Of a DNA stretch of 64,000 nt, positions 17,876 to 25,862 are shown piece by piece (position 1 is the stretch's first letter; each line of letters starts with the position of its first letter). The position numbers were made by a program, and so were the translations under genes. The DNA is from Shewanella sp. MTB7 (lineage in GTDB: Bacteria; Pseudomonadota; Gammaproteobacteria; Enterobacterales; Shewanellaceae), in contig NZ_CP085636.1 of assembly GCF_027571385.1 (NCBI RefSeq), positions 1,178,001 to 1,242,000 of the forward strand, in the 5' to 3' direction. The notes beneath the pieces were generated by a model. That model ran no database searches. It was not told the DNA's origin and was given only the letters and a program-made list of their open reading frames with translations.

Positions 17876-19087
17876 ATGTTACAGATTAAACCTATTTTGA
17901 GTACGTTAATGCGTAATAAGAGTGGTCCGATCCTGCTGCTTATTCAGATCATTCTCTCGGTCGCGATAGTGGCCAATGCCAGTTTCATCATCAGTGAACG
18001 TATCGCCTTGATGGACCGAGATTCTGGCACAGCCGAAGAGCAGGTATTTGATTTTCGTCTTTACAGCTTCGATACCAATATCGATCTAGAGTCTCAAATT
18101 CAGCGCGATATCCGAGCCGTTCGCGACCTGCCAGGTGTTATTGATGCTTCAACAACCAGTATGGTGCCCTTGAGTGGCGGTGGTTGGTCATCGGGTTATA
18201 CGGTAGGCAGCAGCAAGGAAACCGCCAAAGATACTGAGAATGCTGCCATCTACTATGGCGACGAACATATGCTCAATAGCCTAGGAGTGGAGCTGATAGA
18301 GGGGCGCAACTTTTATGAAGAGGAGATCCTGACTGGCAGTCCAGACTTGGCGACCCATGGCATCGTATCAAAAGCGTTTGCTAAAGCGAGTTGGGGCGAT
18401 GAGCCTGCGATTGGACAGATCATGTATGCCGGGGATTTTGGTGACATGCCAATCAAGATCATCGGTGTGGTTGATAAGCTACAAGGTGCGTGGGTTAACA
18501 GTTCATATCTCGATAACAGTGTCATCTTAAACATAAGACTGGTTAATGTGTTTACTAAGGTATTGGTGCGCGCTGAGGTCGGTACCTTAGCTCAACTAAA
18601 GGAGGCTATTCCAGCGGCGCTGCATAAAGATAACCGTAATCGAGTTATTGAAGGTTTTACGCTGATCAGTGAACATAGGAAGCGTGTTTATCGTAACCAC
18701 GAATTGATGGCAACGGTACTGTCGATGATGGTGGTTTTACTCTTACTTATCACTTCATTAGGTTTGGCTGGTATGGTGATGTTCAATATCGAACGTCGGA
18801 CTAAACAAATAGGTACTCGCCGTGCATTGGGCGCTAAAAAACGTGACATTATCAGCTTCTTCTTAGTTGAGAACTATATCATTTGTCTGGCGGGCGGTGT
18901 GATTGGTGGTCTAGTGGCAATCCAATTAGGTCAACAGTTGATGACGGTTTATAGCCTACCTAAACTTGAGCTTATCTATCCGATAGCGACGATTATTGGC
19001 TTGTTATTACTCACAACTGTTGCCGTGATCTTACCTGCCCGTAAAGCGGCAAAGATCTCTCCGGCTATCGCAACAAGAAGTGTTTAA
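17876..19087 (+). CDS. FtsX/MacB-type ABC permease, second of two
   Basis: 403 residues, same topology as the preceding permease: N-terminal helix (ILLLIQIILSVAIVANASFI), periplasmic domain (about residues 45-275), then three helices with RRTKQIGTRRALGAKKRDII and a C-terminal PARKAAKISPAIA. It starts 12 bp after the first permease with GAAGGAGTT upstream. Two non-identical permeases sharing one ATPase suggest a heterodimeric complex. About 135 bp separate it from the regulator gene. Confidence 0.9.
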   Translation: MLQIKPILSTLMRNKSGPILLLIQIILSVAIVANASFIISERIALMDRDSGTAEEQVFDFRLYSFDTNIDLESQIQRDIRAVRDLPGVIDASTTSMVPLSGGGWSSGYTVGSSKETAKDTENAAIYYGDEHMLNSLGVELIEGRNFYEEEILTGSPDLATHGIVSKAFAKASWGDEPAIGQIMYAGDFGDMPIKIIGVVDKLQGAWVNSSYLDNSVILNIRLVNVFTKVLVRAEVGTLAQLKEAIPAALHKDNRNRVIEGFTLISEHRKRVYRNHELMATVLSMMVVLLLLITSLGLAGMVMFNIERRTKQIGTRRALGAKKRDIISFFLVENYIICLAGGVIGGLVAIQLGQQLMTVYSLPKLELIYPIATIIGLLLLTTVAVILPARKAAKISPAIATRSV

Positions 19088-19221
19088 TCATAAGGAACAG
19101 ACCTAAATGTAACATGTTGGGTTATAAGCCTAAGCGGATTAATCTTTAATTCTCTTAGGTTTTCAGTTAGTTTTAACACTATTTCCGCACACTTTTTACA
19201 GTATAAGAATAATAAATAAGT

Positions 19222-20670
19222 ATGGATACAATCCTCATTGTCGACGATAACCAAGCTGTGTGTAACGCATTGGCGCTGATGTTAGAGCTTAACGGCTTTA
19301 ATACGCTCACGTGTCTATCCCCTGAAGTTGCGTTGGAGCTAATCTCACTACATGAGGTATCTCTGGTGGTGCAGGATATGAATTTTACTCAAGACACGAC
19401 ATCGGGCGAGGAGGGCAAGACCCTGTTTTATGCACTCAGAGAGATTCAACCTCTGTTGCCGATTGTACTGTTAACCGCGTGGACCCAGCTTGAGATAGCC
19501 GTTGAGTTAGTCAAAGAGGGCGCGGCAGATTACATGGGTAAGCCATGGGATGATACTAAGTTAATCACCAGCATTAACAATTTGATCTCCATCTACACGT
19601 TATCGAAAGCCAATACCCAACTAGCAAGAGTGGATAATGATCGCATGTCGGTCATCAAAGGGGCGGATTTGTGTGGCATCGTCTTTGGTAGTGGTGCTAT
19701 GCAGCGCTGTGTGGACTTGGCTTTGCAGATCGCCCGTTCCGATGTGTCCGTGTTGATAACCGGCCCCAACGGCGCCGGCAAAGATAAACTGGCGGACATT
19801 ATCCATGCTAACTCCTCACTCAAGAATAAACCTTTTATTAAGGTGAATGTGGGCGCATTGCCTATGGATTTGTTGGAAGCTGAGCTGTTTGGCGCCGAAG
19901 CGGGGGCGTTTACCGGGGCAAATAAAACCCGTATAGGTCGATTTGAGGCGGCCGATGGCGGCTCCCTGTTTTTGGATGAGATAGGTAATCTCCCTTTGTC
20001 TGGCCAAGTAAAGCTGTTGCGTGTACTGCAAACCGGTGAGTTTGAACGACTGGGCAGCCACCAAACCCGCAAGGTCAATGTTCGGGTATTAAGTGCCACC
20101 AATGCCGACCTTGCCGAAGCTATCCGGGAGGGGCGTTTTAGGGAAGATCTCTTCTATCGCCTTAATGTTATCGAGCTTGAGCTGGTACCGCTTAATCAAA
20201 GACAAGATGATATCTTTCCTTTGATAGATCTCTTTATCGGCAAAGACTTTACCCTTAACAAGCAAGCTCAGCAGGCTTTGATGGCTCATGGTTGGCCGGG
20301 TAATGTCAGGGAGTTAGAAAATGCCTGTAAACGTGCGGTTATCTTAGCCACAACAAGTGTATTAACCCCTGCAGATTTTGGGTTGAGTTTAGCCATCTCT
20401 GTTGATTTACCTCAAGTTGCTGGTGGTAGAACCCGCAGTGTGGATGAACAAGTCGCTTGCGCTCAACCCTATGTTGATCAGCCTAAACCTGTTGATGCAA
20501 GCCATACCGATAGACAACACCTTGCATCAAACAGGGTTGAGTTAGATAAAGGGAATATAGAAGCGGCGATAGCAGAACATGGTGGTGTGATTGCCAGAGT
20601 GGCCAAGTCTTTAGGCTTAAGTCGGCAAGCCCTGTATCGCCGTATGGAAAAATTTGGTATCGATAAATGA
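19222..20670 (+). CDS. NtrC-family sigma-54-dependent response regulator
   Basis: 482 residues in three domains. The receiver (about 1-120) has acidic residues Asp8-Asp9, phospho-acceptor Asp52 in VVQDMNF, and the switch residues in LLTAW and GKPW. The AAA+ domain (about 150-385) has Walker A TGPNGAGKD, the sigma-54 contact GAFTGA loop at about residue 230, GGSLFLDEIGNL and the second-region arginines in RLNVIELELVPLNQR. A Fis-type helix-turn-helix is at the C-terminus (ARVAKSLGLSRQALYRRM). A poorly conserved linker (about 395-440) precedes it. It probably activates the promoter at 14004; a CCGCACACTTTTT string at 19185 resembles those upstream sites. Cognate kinase is the overlapping next gene. 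Confidence 0.95.
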   Translation: MDTILIVDDNQAVCNALALMLELNGFNTLTCLSPEVALELISLHEVSLVVQDMNFTQDTTSGEEGKTLFYALREIQPLLPIVLLTAWTQLEIAVELVKEGAADYMGKPWDDTKLITSINNLISIYTLSKANTQLARVDNDRMSVIKGADLCGIVFGSGAMQRCVDLALQIARSDVSVLITGPNGAGKDKLADIIHANSSLKNKPFIKVNVGALPMDLLEAELFGAEAGAFTGANKTRIGRFEAADGGSLFLDEIGNLPLSGQVKLLRVLQTGEFERLGSHQTRKVNVRVLSATNADLAEAIREGRFREDLFYRLNVIELELVPLNQRQDDIFPLIDLFIGKDFTLNKQAQQALMAHGWPGNVRELENACKRAVILATTSVLTPADFGLSLAISVDLPQVAGGRTRSVDEQVACAQPYVDQPKPVDASHTDRQHLASNRVELDKGNIEAAIAEHGGVIARVAKSLGLSRQALYRRMEKFGIDK

Positions 20671-22091
20671 TGACGCCGTTTATGAGGTTCTTTATTACTT
20701 TAGCATCCCACTTTTCCCTACGCGCTAAGCTGATCATGGGCGCCGTTTTAGCCTCTCAAATTGGCACCGGATTGTCTCTGTTATTCGTGATGGAGCTTAT
20801 TCAGCCACAAACCTTTATTGCCACATCGACGTTTGTTTTTGTCATAATTTTTATGCTTGCAGCTCTCTGTGCTGCCGTTATCACACACTTTATCACCCGC
20901 ACTCTTGCGAATAGTCTCAATGCACTTGAGGTGGGTTTGCTTAACTTTAAAGACCACGATTTTAGTGTCACGATCCCTGTCTGTGGCGATCGCCAGTTAC
21001 GGTCGCTAACGACGCTGTTTAATGAATCCGCCGAAACCTTAAGGCGGGAGCGTCAGTATATCTATCAACGCGAGTTGCTGCTCGATAAGGTCATACAAAG
21101 CTCGTCTAATGTGATGTTGTTGCTCGATGATAAACAGAGAGTCATTTACGCTAACGATGCCGCCCGACATCTGTTTAATCAAGGCCATCATATTGAGGGT
21201 TTTGCACTGCCAGACTTAATAAAGCAAGTCAGTGCTGAACTGTCTGCTGCCCTTAATAAACCTAAAGATGGCCTGTTTACTCTCTCTGTGGAGGGACAAG
21301 ATGAGGATGATACTTGGCACCTGTCTCGTGGCCAATTTATGTTAAATGGTCAGTATCATCATCTGTTACTGCTTAAACAGATGACCCATGAACTTAACCG
21401 TCAAGAGGTCGCGGTGTGGAAAAAAGTGATACGTATTATTAGCCATGAGCTGAATAACTCAGTGGCCCCCATCGCCTCTATGGTGAACTCTGGGCGCATG
21501 CTTACTCAAGATTTAAATGATCCTAAGCTTAAGATGATCTTTGATACTATTGAAGATAGAAGCCGTCATTTAAGTCTGTTTATCTCCAACTACGCTCGCT
21601 TTGCTAAACTGCCTCAACCTAAAAAAGACCAAGTAAACTGGCGTAAACTTGTGGACCAACTCGGTCAGCATTATCAGTTTACGCTTGTTGGAGAACTGCC
21701 CGATGAAGATGGAGAATTTGATCTGATCCAGATGGAGCAAGTGCTATTGAACTTGCTTAAAAATGCTCATGAGTCGGGTTCTGAATCTAATGGGGTGACA
21801 TTAACCATCGAGCCCTCGAGTTTATTCGATGGGAGAAACACAGGTAAGGTTAGATCGTTAGATAACGAAGGAAAAGTGTACCAAGGCACCGTTATCGAAG
21901 TGAAAGATAGAGGGGCTGGTATGTCGGTCGATGTGCTTAAGCAAGCTTTACTGCCTTTTTACTCCACCAAGCAATCTGGCACAGGCCTTGGCTTACCCCT
22001 ATGTAGAGAGATTATCGAGGCCCACGATGGCAGAATTAGTCTACATAATCGCGATAGCGGCGGGCTGTGTGTCAGGGTCTTTTTACCTTAA
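20667..22091 (+). CDS. membrane sensor histidine kinase (NtrY/NtrB-like)
   Basis: 474 residues. Two N-terminal membrane helices (about 22-44 and 50-75) enclose almost no periplasmic loop. A HAMP-like segment, a PAS-like domain (about 145-245, VMLLLDDKQRVIYANDAARH), a phospho-acceptor His in IISHELNNSVAPI (about residue 260) and an HATPase domain follow, the last with LLNLLKNAHES, VKDRGAGM and GTGLGLPLCREI. The ATG overlaps the regulator stop (ATGA), implying translational coupling. The near-absence of a periplasmic sensor domain suggests it detects a membrane or intramembrane signal, as is common for cell-envelope stress or antimicrobial-peptide sensors. Confidence 0.94.
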   Translation: MMTPFMRFFITLASHFSLRAKLIMGAVLASQIGTGLSLLFVMELIQPQTFIATSTFVFVIIFMLAALCAAVITHFITRTLANSLNALEVGLLNFKDHDFSVTIPVCGDRQLRSLTTLFNESAETLRRERQYIYQRELLLDKVIQSSSNVMLLLDDKQRVIYANDAARHLFNQGHHIEGFALPDLIKQVSAELSAALNKPKDGLFTLSVEGQDEDDTWHLSRGQFMLNGQYHHLLLLKQMTHELNRQEVAVWKKVIRIISHELNNSVAPIASMVNSGRMLTQDLNDPKLKMIFDTIEDRSRHLSLFISNYARFAKLPQPKKDQVNWRKLVDQLGQHYQFTLVGELPDEDGEFDLIQMEQVLLNLLKNAHESGSESNGVTLTIEPSSLFDGRNTGKVRSLDNEGKVYQGTVIEVKDRGAGMSVDVLKQALLPFYSTKQSGTGLGLPLCREIIEAHDGRISLHNRDSGGLCVRVFLP

Positions 22092-22134
22092 TGTTTATGG
22101 GTAGATAATTTTTTAGAATAAAGGGTATTAAACG

Positions 22135-22623
22135 ATGAAATATTTTGCCTATGGCTCAAATATGTCGATTGCCAGATTGAGACAGCGAACCCCCAGTGCC
22201 AAACGCATTGGTACTTTCATGCTCACAGGGCATGAGCTTAGGTTTCATCAACTTAGCAAAGATGGTTCAGGCAAATGCGATGCATATCAAACTGATAATC
22301 CACAATCCCAAGTATTTGGTGCCCTTTTCGACATAGATGAAAAGGAGAAGCCTGCCCTAGATCTCGCCGAGAGTCTGGGAGTAGGTTATGGTGAGAAAGT
22401 CGTTAAGATCGTGAGTGCGTCAGGTGAAGTGCATGAAGCGATAACCTACTACGGCCTCAATACAGCACCATCACTCAAGCCTTTCTCATGGTATCTCAAT
22501 CACGTCGTTATTGGCGCACATGAGAGCCAAGTGCCAGCGCCATACCTTAAGCTTATTGAGGCAACTGAGAGCATCGAAGATGAAGATACTCTTCGGGACA
22601 AACTCGAGCGGGCAATGTATTAA
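22135..22623 (+). CDS. gamma-glutamylcyclotransferase-like (AIG2/GGCT fold) protein
   Basis: 162 residues. The N-terminal FAYGSNMS is the substrate-binding loop of the GGCT fold and the acidic catalytic residue is likely the Glu of LDLAESLGVGYGE (about residue 82). Enzymes of this fold release 5-oxoproline from gamma-glutamyl peptides or amines. Whether this protein shares that activity is not shown. It begins 43 bp after the kinase gene and is probably a separate unit. Confidence 0.82.
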   Translation: MKYFAYGSNMSIARLRQRTPSAKRIGTFMLTGHELRFHQLSKDGSGKCDAYQTDNPQSQVFGALFDIDEKEKPALDLAESLGVGYGEKVVKIVSASGEVHEAITYYGLNTAPSLKPFSWYLNHVVIGAHESQVPAPYLKLIEATESIEDEDTLRDKLERAMY

Positions 22624-22673
22624 GCAGGGCGGTCTTGTCATCGAAATTGTATGAGATGGAGTGATATTAAATT

Positions 22674-23081
22674 ATGTATGTTGGTAAATGTCTTTGTGGT
22701 GAGATATCCATAAGAATAAAAGGATCCATAAGCGATATTATTCATTGTCATTGTTCTTTGTGTCGAAAAAATAGTGGAACGGCATATGCGACAAACGGTT
22801 TCATTAATAGTGCAGACTTTGAGATTCTAACTGGTGCTAAAAACTTAACTTCTTTTTCGTTTAAACCTGGTCGTAATAGACATTTTTGTAGTGAATGTGG
22901 TTCACCCGTTTTTAGCTCAAATGAGGAAGACCCAAACAGGCTTAGAATACGTTTAGGGATATTGGACTCAGATATAACAGAGAGACCTATATCTCATAAT
23001 TTTGTTACATCTAAAGCTAACTGGGAAGAGCTAGATGCTAACTTACCCAAGTATGAAAATTTTGAGCCTAACCGAAAATAA
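22674..23081 (+). CDS. GFA / CENP-V-family zinc protein (glutathione-dependent formaldehyde-activating-like)
   Basis: 135 residues with the family's zinc ligands: CLCGEI at the N-terminus, HCHCSLCRK at about residues 24-32 and CSECGSP at about 78-84. Gfa-type enzymes bind glutathione adducts, but most small members are uncharacterised. It ends three bases before the start of a longer frame of the next gene, so the two may be cotranscribed. Confidence 0.85.
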   Translation: MYVGKCLCGEISIRIKGSISDIIHCHCSLCRKNSGTAYATNGFINSADFEILTGAKNLTSFSFKPGRNRHFCSECGSPVFSSNEEDPNRLRIRLGILDSDITERPISHNFVTSKANWEELDANLPKYENFEPNRK

Positions 23082-23129
23082 TTTATGTCATGCTTTAAAG
23101 TTAATCCTTCTTTTGATAGAGAGATTGAG

Positions 23130-23561
23130 ATGAGTAAACCTATCCAACAAAACATCGGAAGTGTCGCTTTAGTTGTTGAAAATTATGATGATGAAATTGA
23201 GTTTTACACTAATAAATTACAATTTGAGCTTATCGAAGACTTAGACTTAGACTTAGACTTAGACTTAGATTTAGGTGAAGGTAAACGTTGGGTTTTAATC
23301 GCTCCGCCAAATTCTACCGGGACTGATCTACTGTTGGCCCAAGCGAGTAACGAAGAGCAGAAACTCTCTATAGGTAATCAAGCCGGTGGCCGTGTTTTTC
23401 TTTTCTTGCACACTAACGATTTTTGGCGCGATTACGAAAACATGAAAAGTAAAGGCGTTGAGTTCACTGAAGAGCCTAGCACTGAAGGGTATGGCATGGT
23501 TGTCGTTTTTAAAGACTTGTATGGCACTAAATGGGATCTGCTGCAGTTAACGAGATCATAA
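23130..23561 (+). CDS. VOC-superfamily (glyoxalase-like) protein with an Asp-Leu microsatellite
   Basis: About 143 residues from the ATG at 23130 (AGAGAG upstream); a longer frame from 23085 adds 15 residues without family similarity. NIGSVALVVENYDDEIEFYTNKL opens the first beta-alpha-beta-beta-beta module and VVFKDLYGTKWDLLQL closes the second, typical of the vicinal-oxygen-chelate fold. Residues about 44-55 are six Asp-Leu pairs encoded by five GACTTA hexamers plus one GATTTA (23238-23273), placed just before GEGKRWVLIAPP. The number of units is probably variable by strand slippage without loss of frame. Confidence 0.85.
   Translation: MSKPIQQNIGSVALVVENYDDEIEFYTNKLQFELIEDLDLDLDLDLDLGEGKRWVLIAPPNSTGTDLLLAQASNEEQKLSIGNQAGGRVFLFLHTNDFWRDYENMKSKGVEFTEEPSTEGYGMVVVFKDLYGTKWDLLQLTRS
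23238..23273 (+). repeat. in-frame hexanucleotide microsatellite (GACTTA)5 GATTTA
   Basis: Six consecutive hexamers encode (Asp-Leu)6 in the loop between the first and second strands of the VOC domain. A six-base unit changes length in whole codons, so gain or loss would lengthen or shorten a surface loop and leave the frame intact. Confidence 0.95.
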
Positions 23562-24047
23562 TATGAACATGAGGGCATTTTCGCATTTAAAGAAGTGCTG
23601 CAAGAGAACAAAGCGAATCAGTCTTAAAAGCTTTTTAATACTTGTGGTGCAGCAAGTGAATAGAGCCTTGTTAGCTGTAGAACTAGTGACTGCTTATCTT
23701 GAGTAAATCCAAATCGAAGAGGTAAACATCCAAGTGTGAATGCGGCTGTGGCCTTCCAAAACAGGGATGTTTTGGTAGAGGCTATAGGGACTACTTGTGC
23801 CGTGTCACAGCAGTATTTACATATTCGGCGAGCCGCAGGCTATAGATAAAAATGAAGTCATGGCTACGAACAATCGATCATATGAGATAAACGTTAGATA
23901 AGAATACTTAAAACTTGTTATTCGACAAGTCAGCAACTTTGGTTAGGAAAGAGCCTTAAATCCCCTAGATACTAAACATTCAGTAGGGGATATGGTAAAC
24001 AGGTGTATCCCATTTAGATTATTAAATGAAAGCGGACAAGGAAGTAT
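23562..24047. other. 486-bp gap without a supported gene
   Basis: Only short frames occur, such as a 46-codon one at 23569-23706 without recognisable features. In another frame 23566-23626 reads like the tail of a lost gene (EGIFAFKEVLQENKANQS). A hairpin CCAAAAC...GTTTTGG is at about 23757-23775. The last 80 bp must hold the promoter of the AraC-type gene at 24048. Confidence 0.45.
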
Positions 24048-25182
24048 ATGAAAACCAATGCTCAACTAGACAACTACATCAGGGTGATGGACTGCGTTTG
24101 TGATTATATCTATGCAAATTTAGATAAATAACTCACAGTCGAGCATTTGAGCCAGTTTGCGGGATTTTCTAAATTTCACTTCCATCGTCAGTTTTCAGAT
24201 TATCTTGGTATTGGTATCGCTAAATACATTCAGCTTTTGCGATTAAAAAGAGCCTCTTACCGGCTCTGTTTTGATCATGATGCTAAGATTATCGATATTG
24301 CGTTAGACGCTAAATTTGATTATCCAGAGTCTTTCGCTCGGGCATTAATACCAATCGGTATAAGACAGTGATCTACTCAGAGTTTTTTTGGCAAACTAAT
24401 TCAAGGCGAATGAATGACAGAATGGTTATTTCCTTGTGAGTTAATTCAACGCAGAAGTAGGCAGCCAAAAACACTCCTTACAGGCGAGTTTTAGCGCATC
24501 CGATGCGGTGTTAACGAGCTTAAACGTAGAACAACTATGTTCCTCACTCGTTGCCTTGCCTCAGAAGCGCTAAACTCTCGCTGAGCGATCACATCTTTAT
24601 ACCGATTGGTATAAGAAAGCGTTCGATCAATCTCCTACTGAATTTCGTCGCCAACCAAAATGGTTGGAATGGAATGAGAAATATCAATTTGGAGTGAATA
24701 AAATGGGTAAAGAACAAACCGTCGAGCTGGTGAATTTTGCAGAAACAAAAATAGCGGCTTTTGAGCACAGAGGGCCACCGGAATTAGCCAATGAGTCTGC
24801 GGCTAAGTTTATCGCTTGGCGTAAACAAACTGGGTTATCACCAGTGACTAAGAGTCAGACTTTTGGGGTGATCTATGAAGATCCTAAATCGGTATCAGGT
24901 GATGATTTCAGGTTTGATATTTGTGGTTCAGTGTTCGATGAAGTGCCAGAAAATACTCATGGCGTGATCAATCGAACTATCCCCCAAGGGCGCTGTGCTG
25001 TGATCCGTCATCATGGCTCCCACGATGATCTCGATGCCAAAGTGCACTATCTCTACGGTCAGTGGCTGCCACAAAGTGAGGAGTTACTAAGAGATTCCCC
25101 CTGTTTTTTCCATTATCAAAACTTCTTCCCAGAAGTGGCTGAGCATGAACTTATCACTGATATCTATCTGCCTCTGATTTGA
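24048..25182 (+). pseudogene. AraC-family regulator with C-terminal GyrI-like domain, broken by a stop codon and a MITE
   Basis: ATG at 24048 (AAGGAAG upstream) starts MKTNAQLDNYIRVMDCVCDY, the usual beginning of AraC/GyrI regulators. Codon 28 is TAA (24129-24131), where homologues have a sense codon before LTVEHLSQFAGFSKFHFHRQ. The second helix-turn-helix is interrupted at ESFARAL by the 265-bp element at 24348-24612. Excising it exactly restores frame and protein: ...SFARAL then KKAFDQSPTEFRRQPKW. The GyrI-like effector domain (about 24700-25182) is intact and could be made alone from the ATG at 24703. Two independent lesions indicate loss of the DNA-binding function. Confidence 0.9.
24348..24612. 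mobile_element. 265-bp MITE with perfect 16-bp terminal inverted repeats
   Basis: The left end ATACCAATCGGTATAA (24348) and the reverse complement of the right end are identical over 16 bases, and each end is itself nearly palindromic. A second inner similarity is GTGATC near the left and GATCAC near the right. There is no transposase. The insertion lies in the AraC-type pseudogene, and the frame-exact fit of the flanks fixes the boundaries well, although no clear target-site duplication is left. A related solo ATACCGATAGGTAT occurs at 56024-56037. Confidence 0.85.
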
Positions 25183-25217
25183 GGTGTAATGGTCGATACC
25201 ATTAACTTTACCTAATG

Positions 25218-25670
25218 CTACAAAGTCAGTGAACTTTCACTGTTGAGTGTCTGCAATATATTTTGCAGGGACTCCATTTGCTGTGTTGATAATGGCTCGA
25301 ACATTTGCTCATAACATTGGTTTACATCACTTTCCAACTTGGCATGTAGTGCTTTACCTTTGCTACTGCTGATGATGAGTATTTTTCTTCTGTCTTTTGG
25401 GTGGGGTCGACGATACACCAAACTGTCATTAACAAGTTTATCAACCACTTTAGTCAGGGTTGAATCGTTAGTGTGGGTGAGCTGCGACAGATCTTTCATG
25501 CTCAGACCTTCGTTAGCTTCAATAAGGTTGGTGAGTATTCGCCACTGCACGTTACCAAGCGATTTTTTTCTTTGTTGTAAAGCCAACTCCAGTTTTTTAT
25601 CTAGAAGACGTTCATTTTGAACTAAAAGTTTCGCTAGTTCTGACTTTAAATTATTTGCAGTAGGACTCAT
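25218..25670 (-). CDS. MarR-family transcriptional regulator
   Basis: 150 residues with a winged helix at about residues 40-105. NVQWRILTNLIEANEGLSMK and LSQLTHTNDSTLTKVVDKLV form the helix-turn-helix, and RRPHPKDRRKILI is the basic wing. Helices at both ends would form the dimer interface. ATG start after AAGGG. It is divergent from the AmiC-like gene. Its promoter region holds two palindromes, one of which recurs between the amidase and ligase genes, so it is the likely local repressor of this cluster, with an aromatic or amide-derived ligand by family analogy. Confidence 0.9.
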   Translation of the reverse strand: MSPTANNLKSELAKLLVQNERLLDKKLELALQQRKKSLGNVQWRILTNLIEANEGLSMKDLSQLTHTNDSTLTKVVDKLVNDSLVYRRPHPKDRRKILIISSSKGKALHAKLESDVNQCYEQMFEPLSTQQMESLQNILQTLNSESSLTL

Positions 25671-25710
25671 CTATTGACCCTTACACTCTGAGGTTAACTT
25701 CATAATAAGA

Positions 25711-25752
25711 TATTCTACATCTGGAATAAATTATAAAGGATTATAATTTATT
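25711..25752. promoter_or_regulatory. overlapping palindromes in the marR/AmiC-like divergent promoter (candidate operators)
   Basis: 25711-25728 reads TATTCTACATCTGGAATA (TATTC and GAATA complementary). 25725-25752 is a perfect inverted repeat with 12-base arms AATAAATTATAA and TTATAATTTATT around AGGA. The first motif matches 14 of 18 positions of the one at 30999-31016. Their placement next to the marR start suggests autoregulation. Confidence 0.62.
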
Positions 25753-25862
25753 GAACAATAGTAAATAATCCCATAGAGTATGTAAAATGAACAGTTTTGG
25801 TATGGGTGAGCAGCACTATTTACTGGGCAATTGATATTCTCTTTTAGCTATGGCGGTATACT

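Noticed and set aside
23238..23273. Hexamer repeats as a CRISPR-like or regulatory array
   Set aside because: No spacers, and the repeats are in frame within a gene.
23569..23706. 46-codon frame after the VOC gene
   Set aside because: Basic, Leu-rich translation without features; probably chance.
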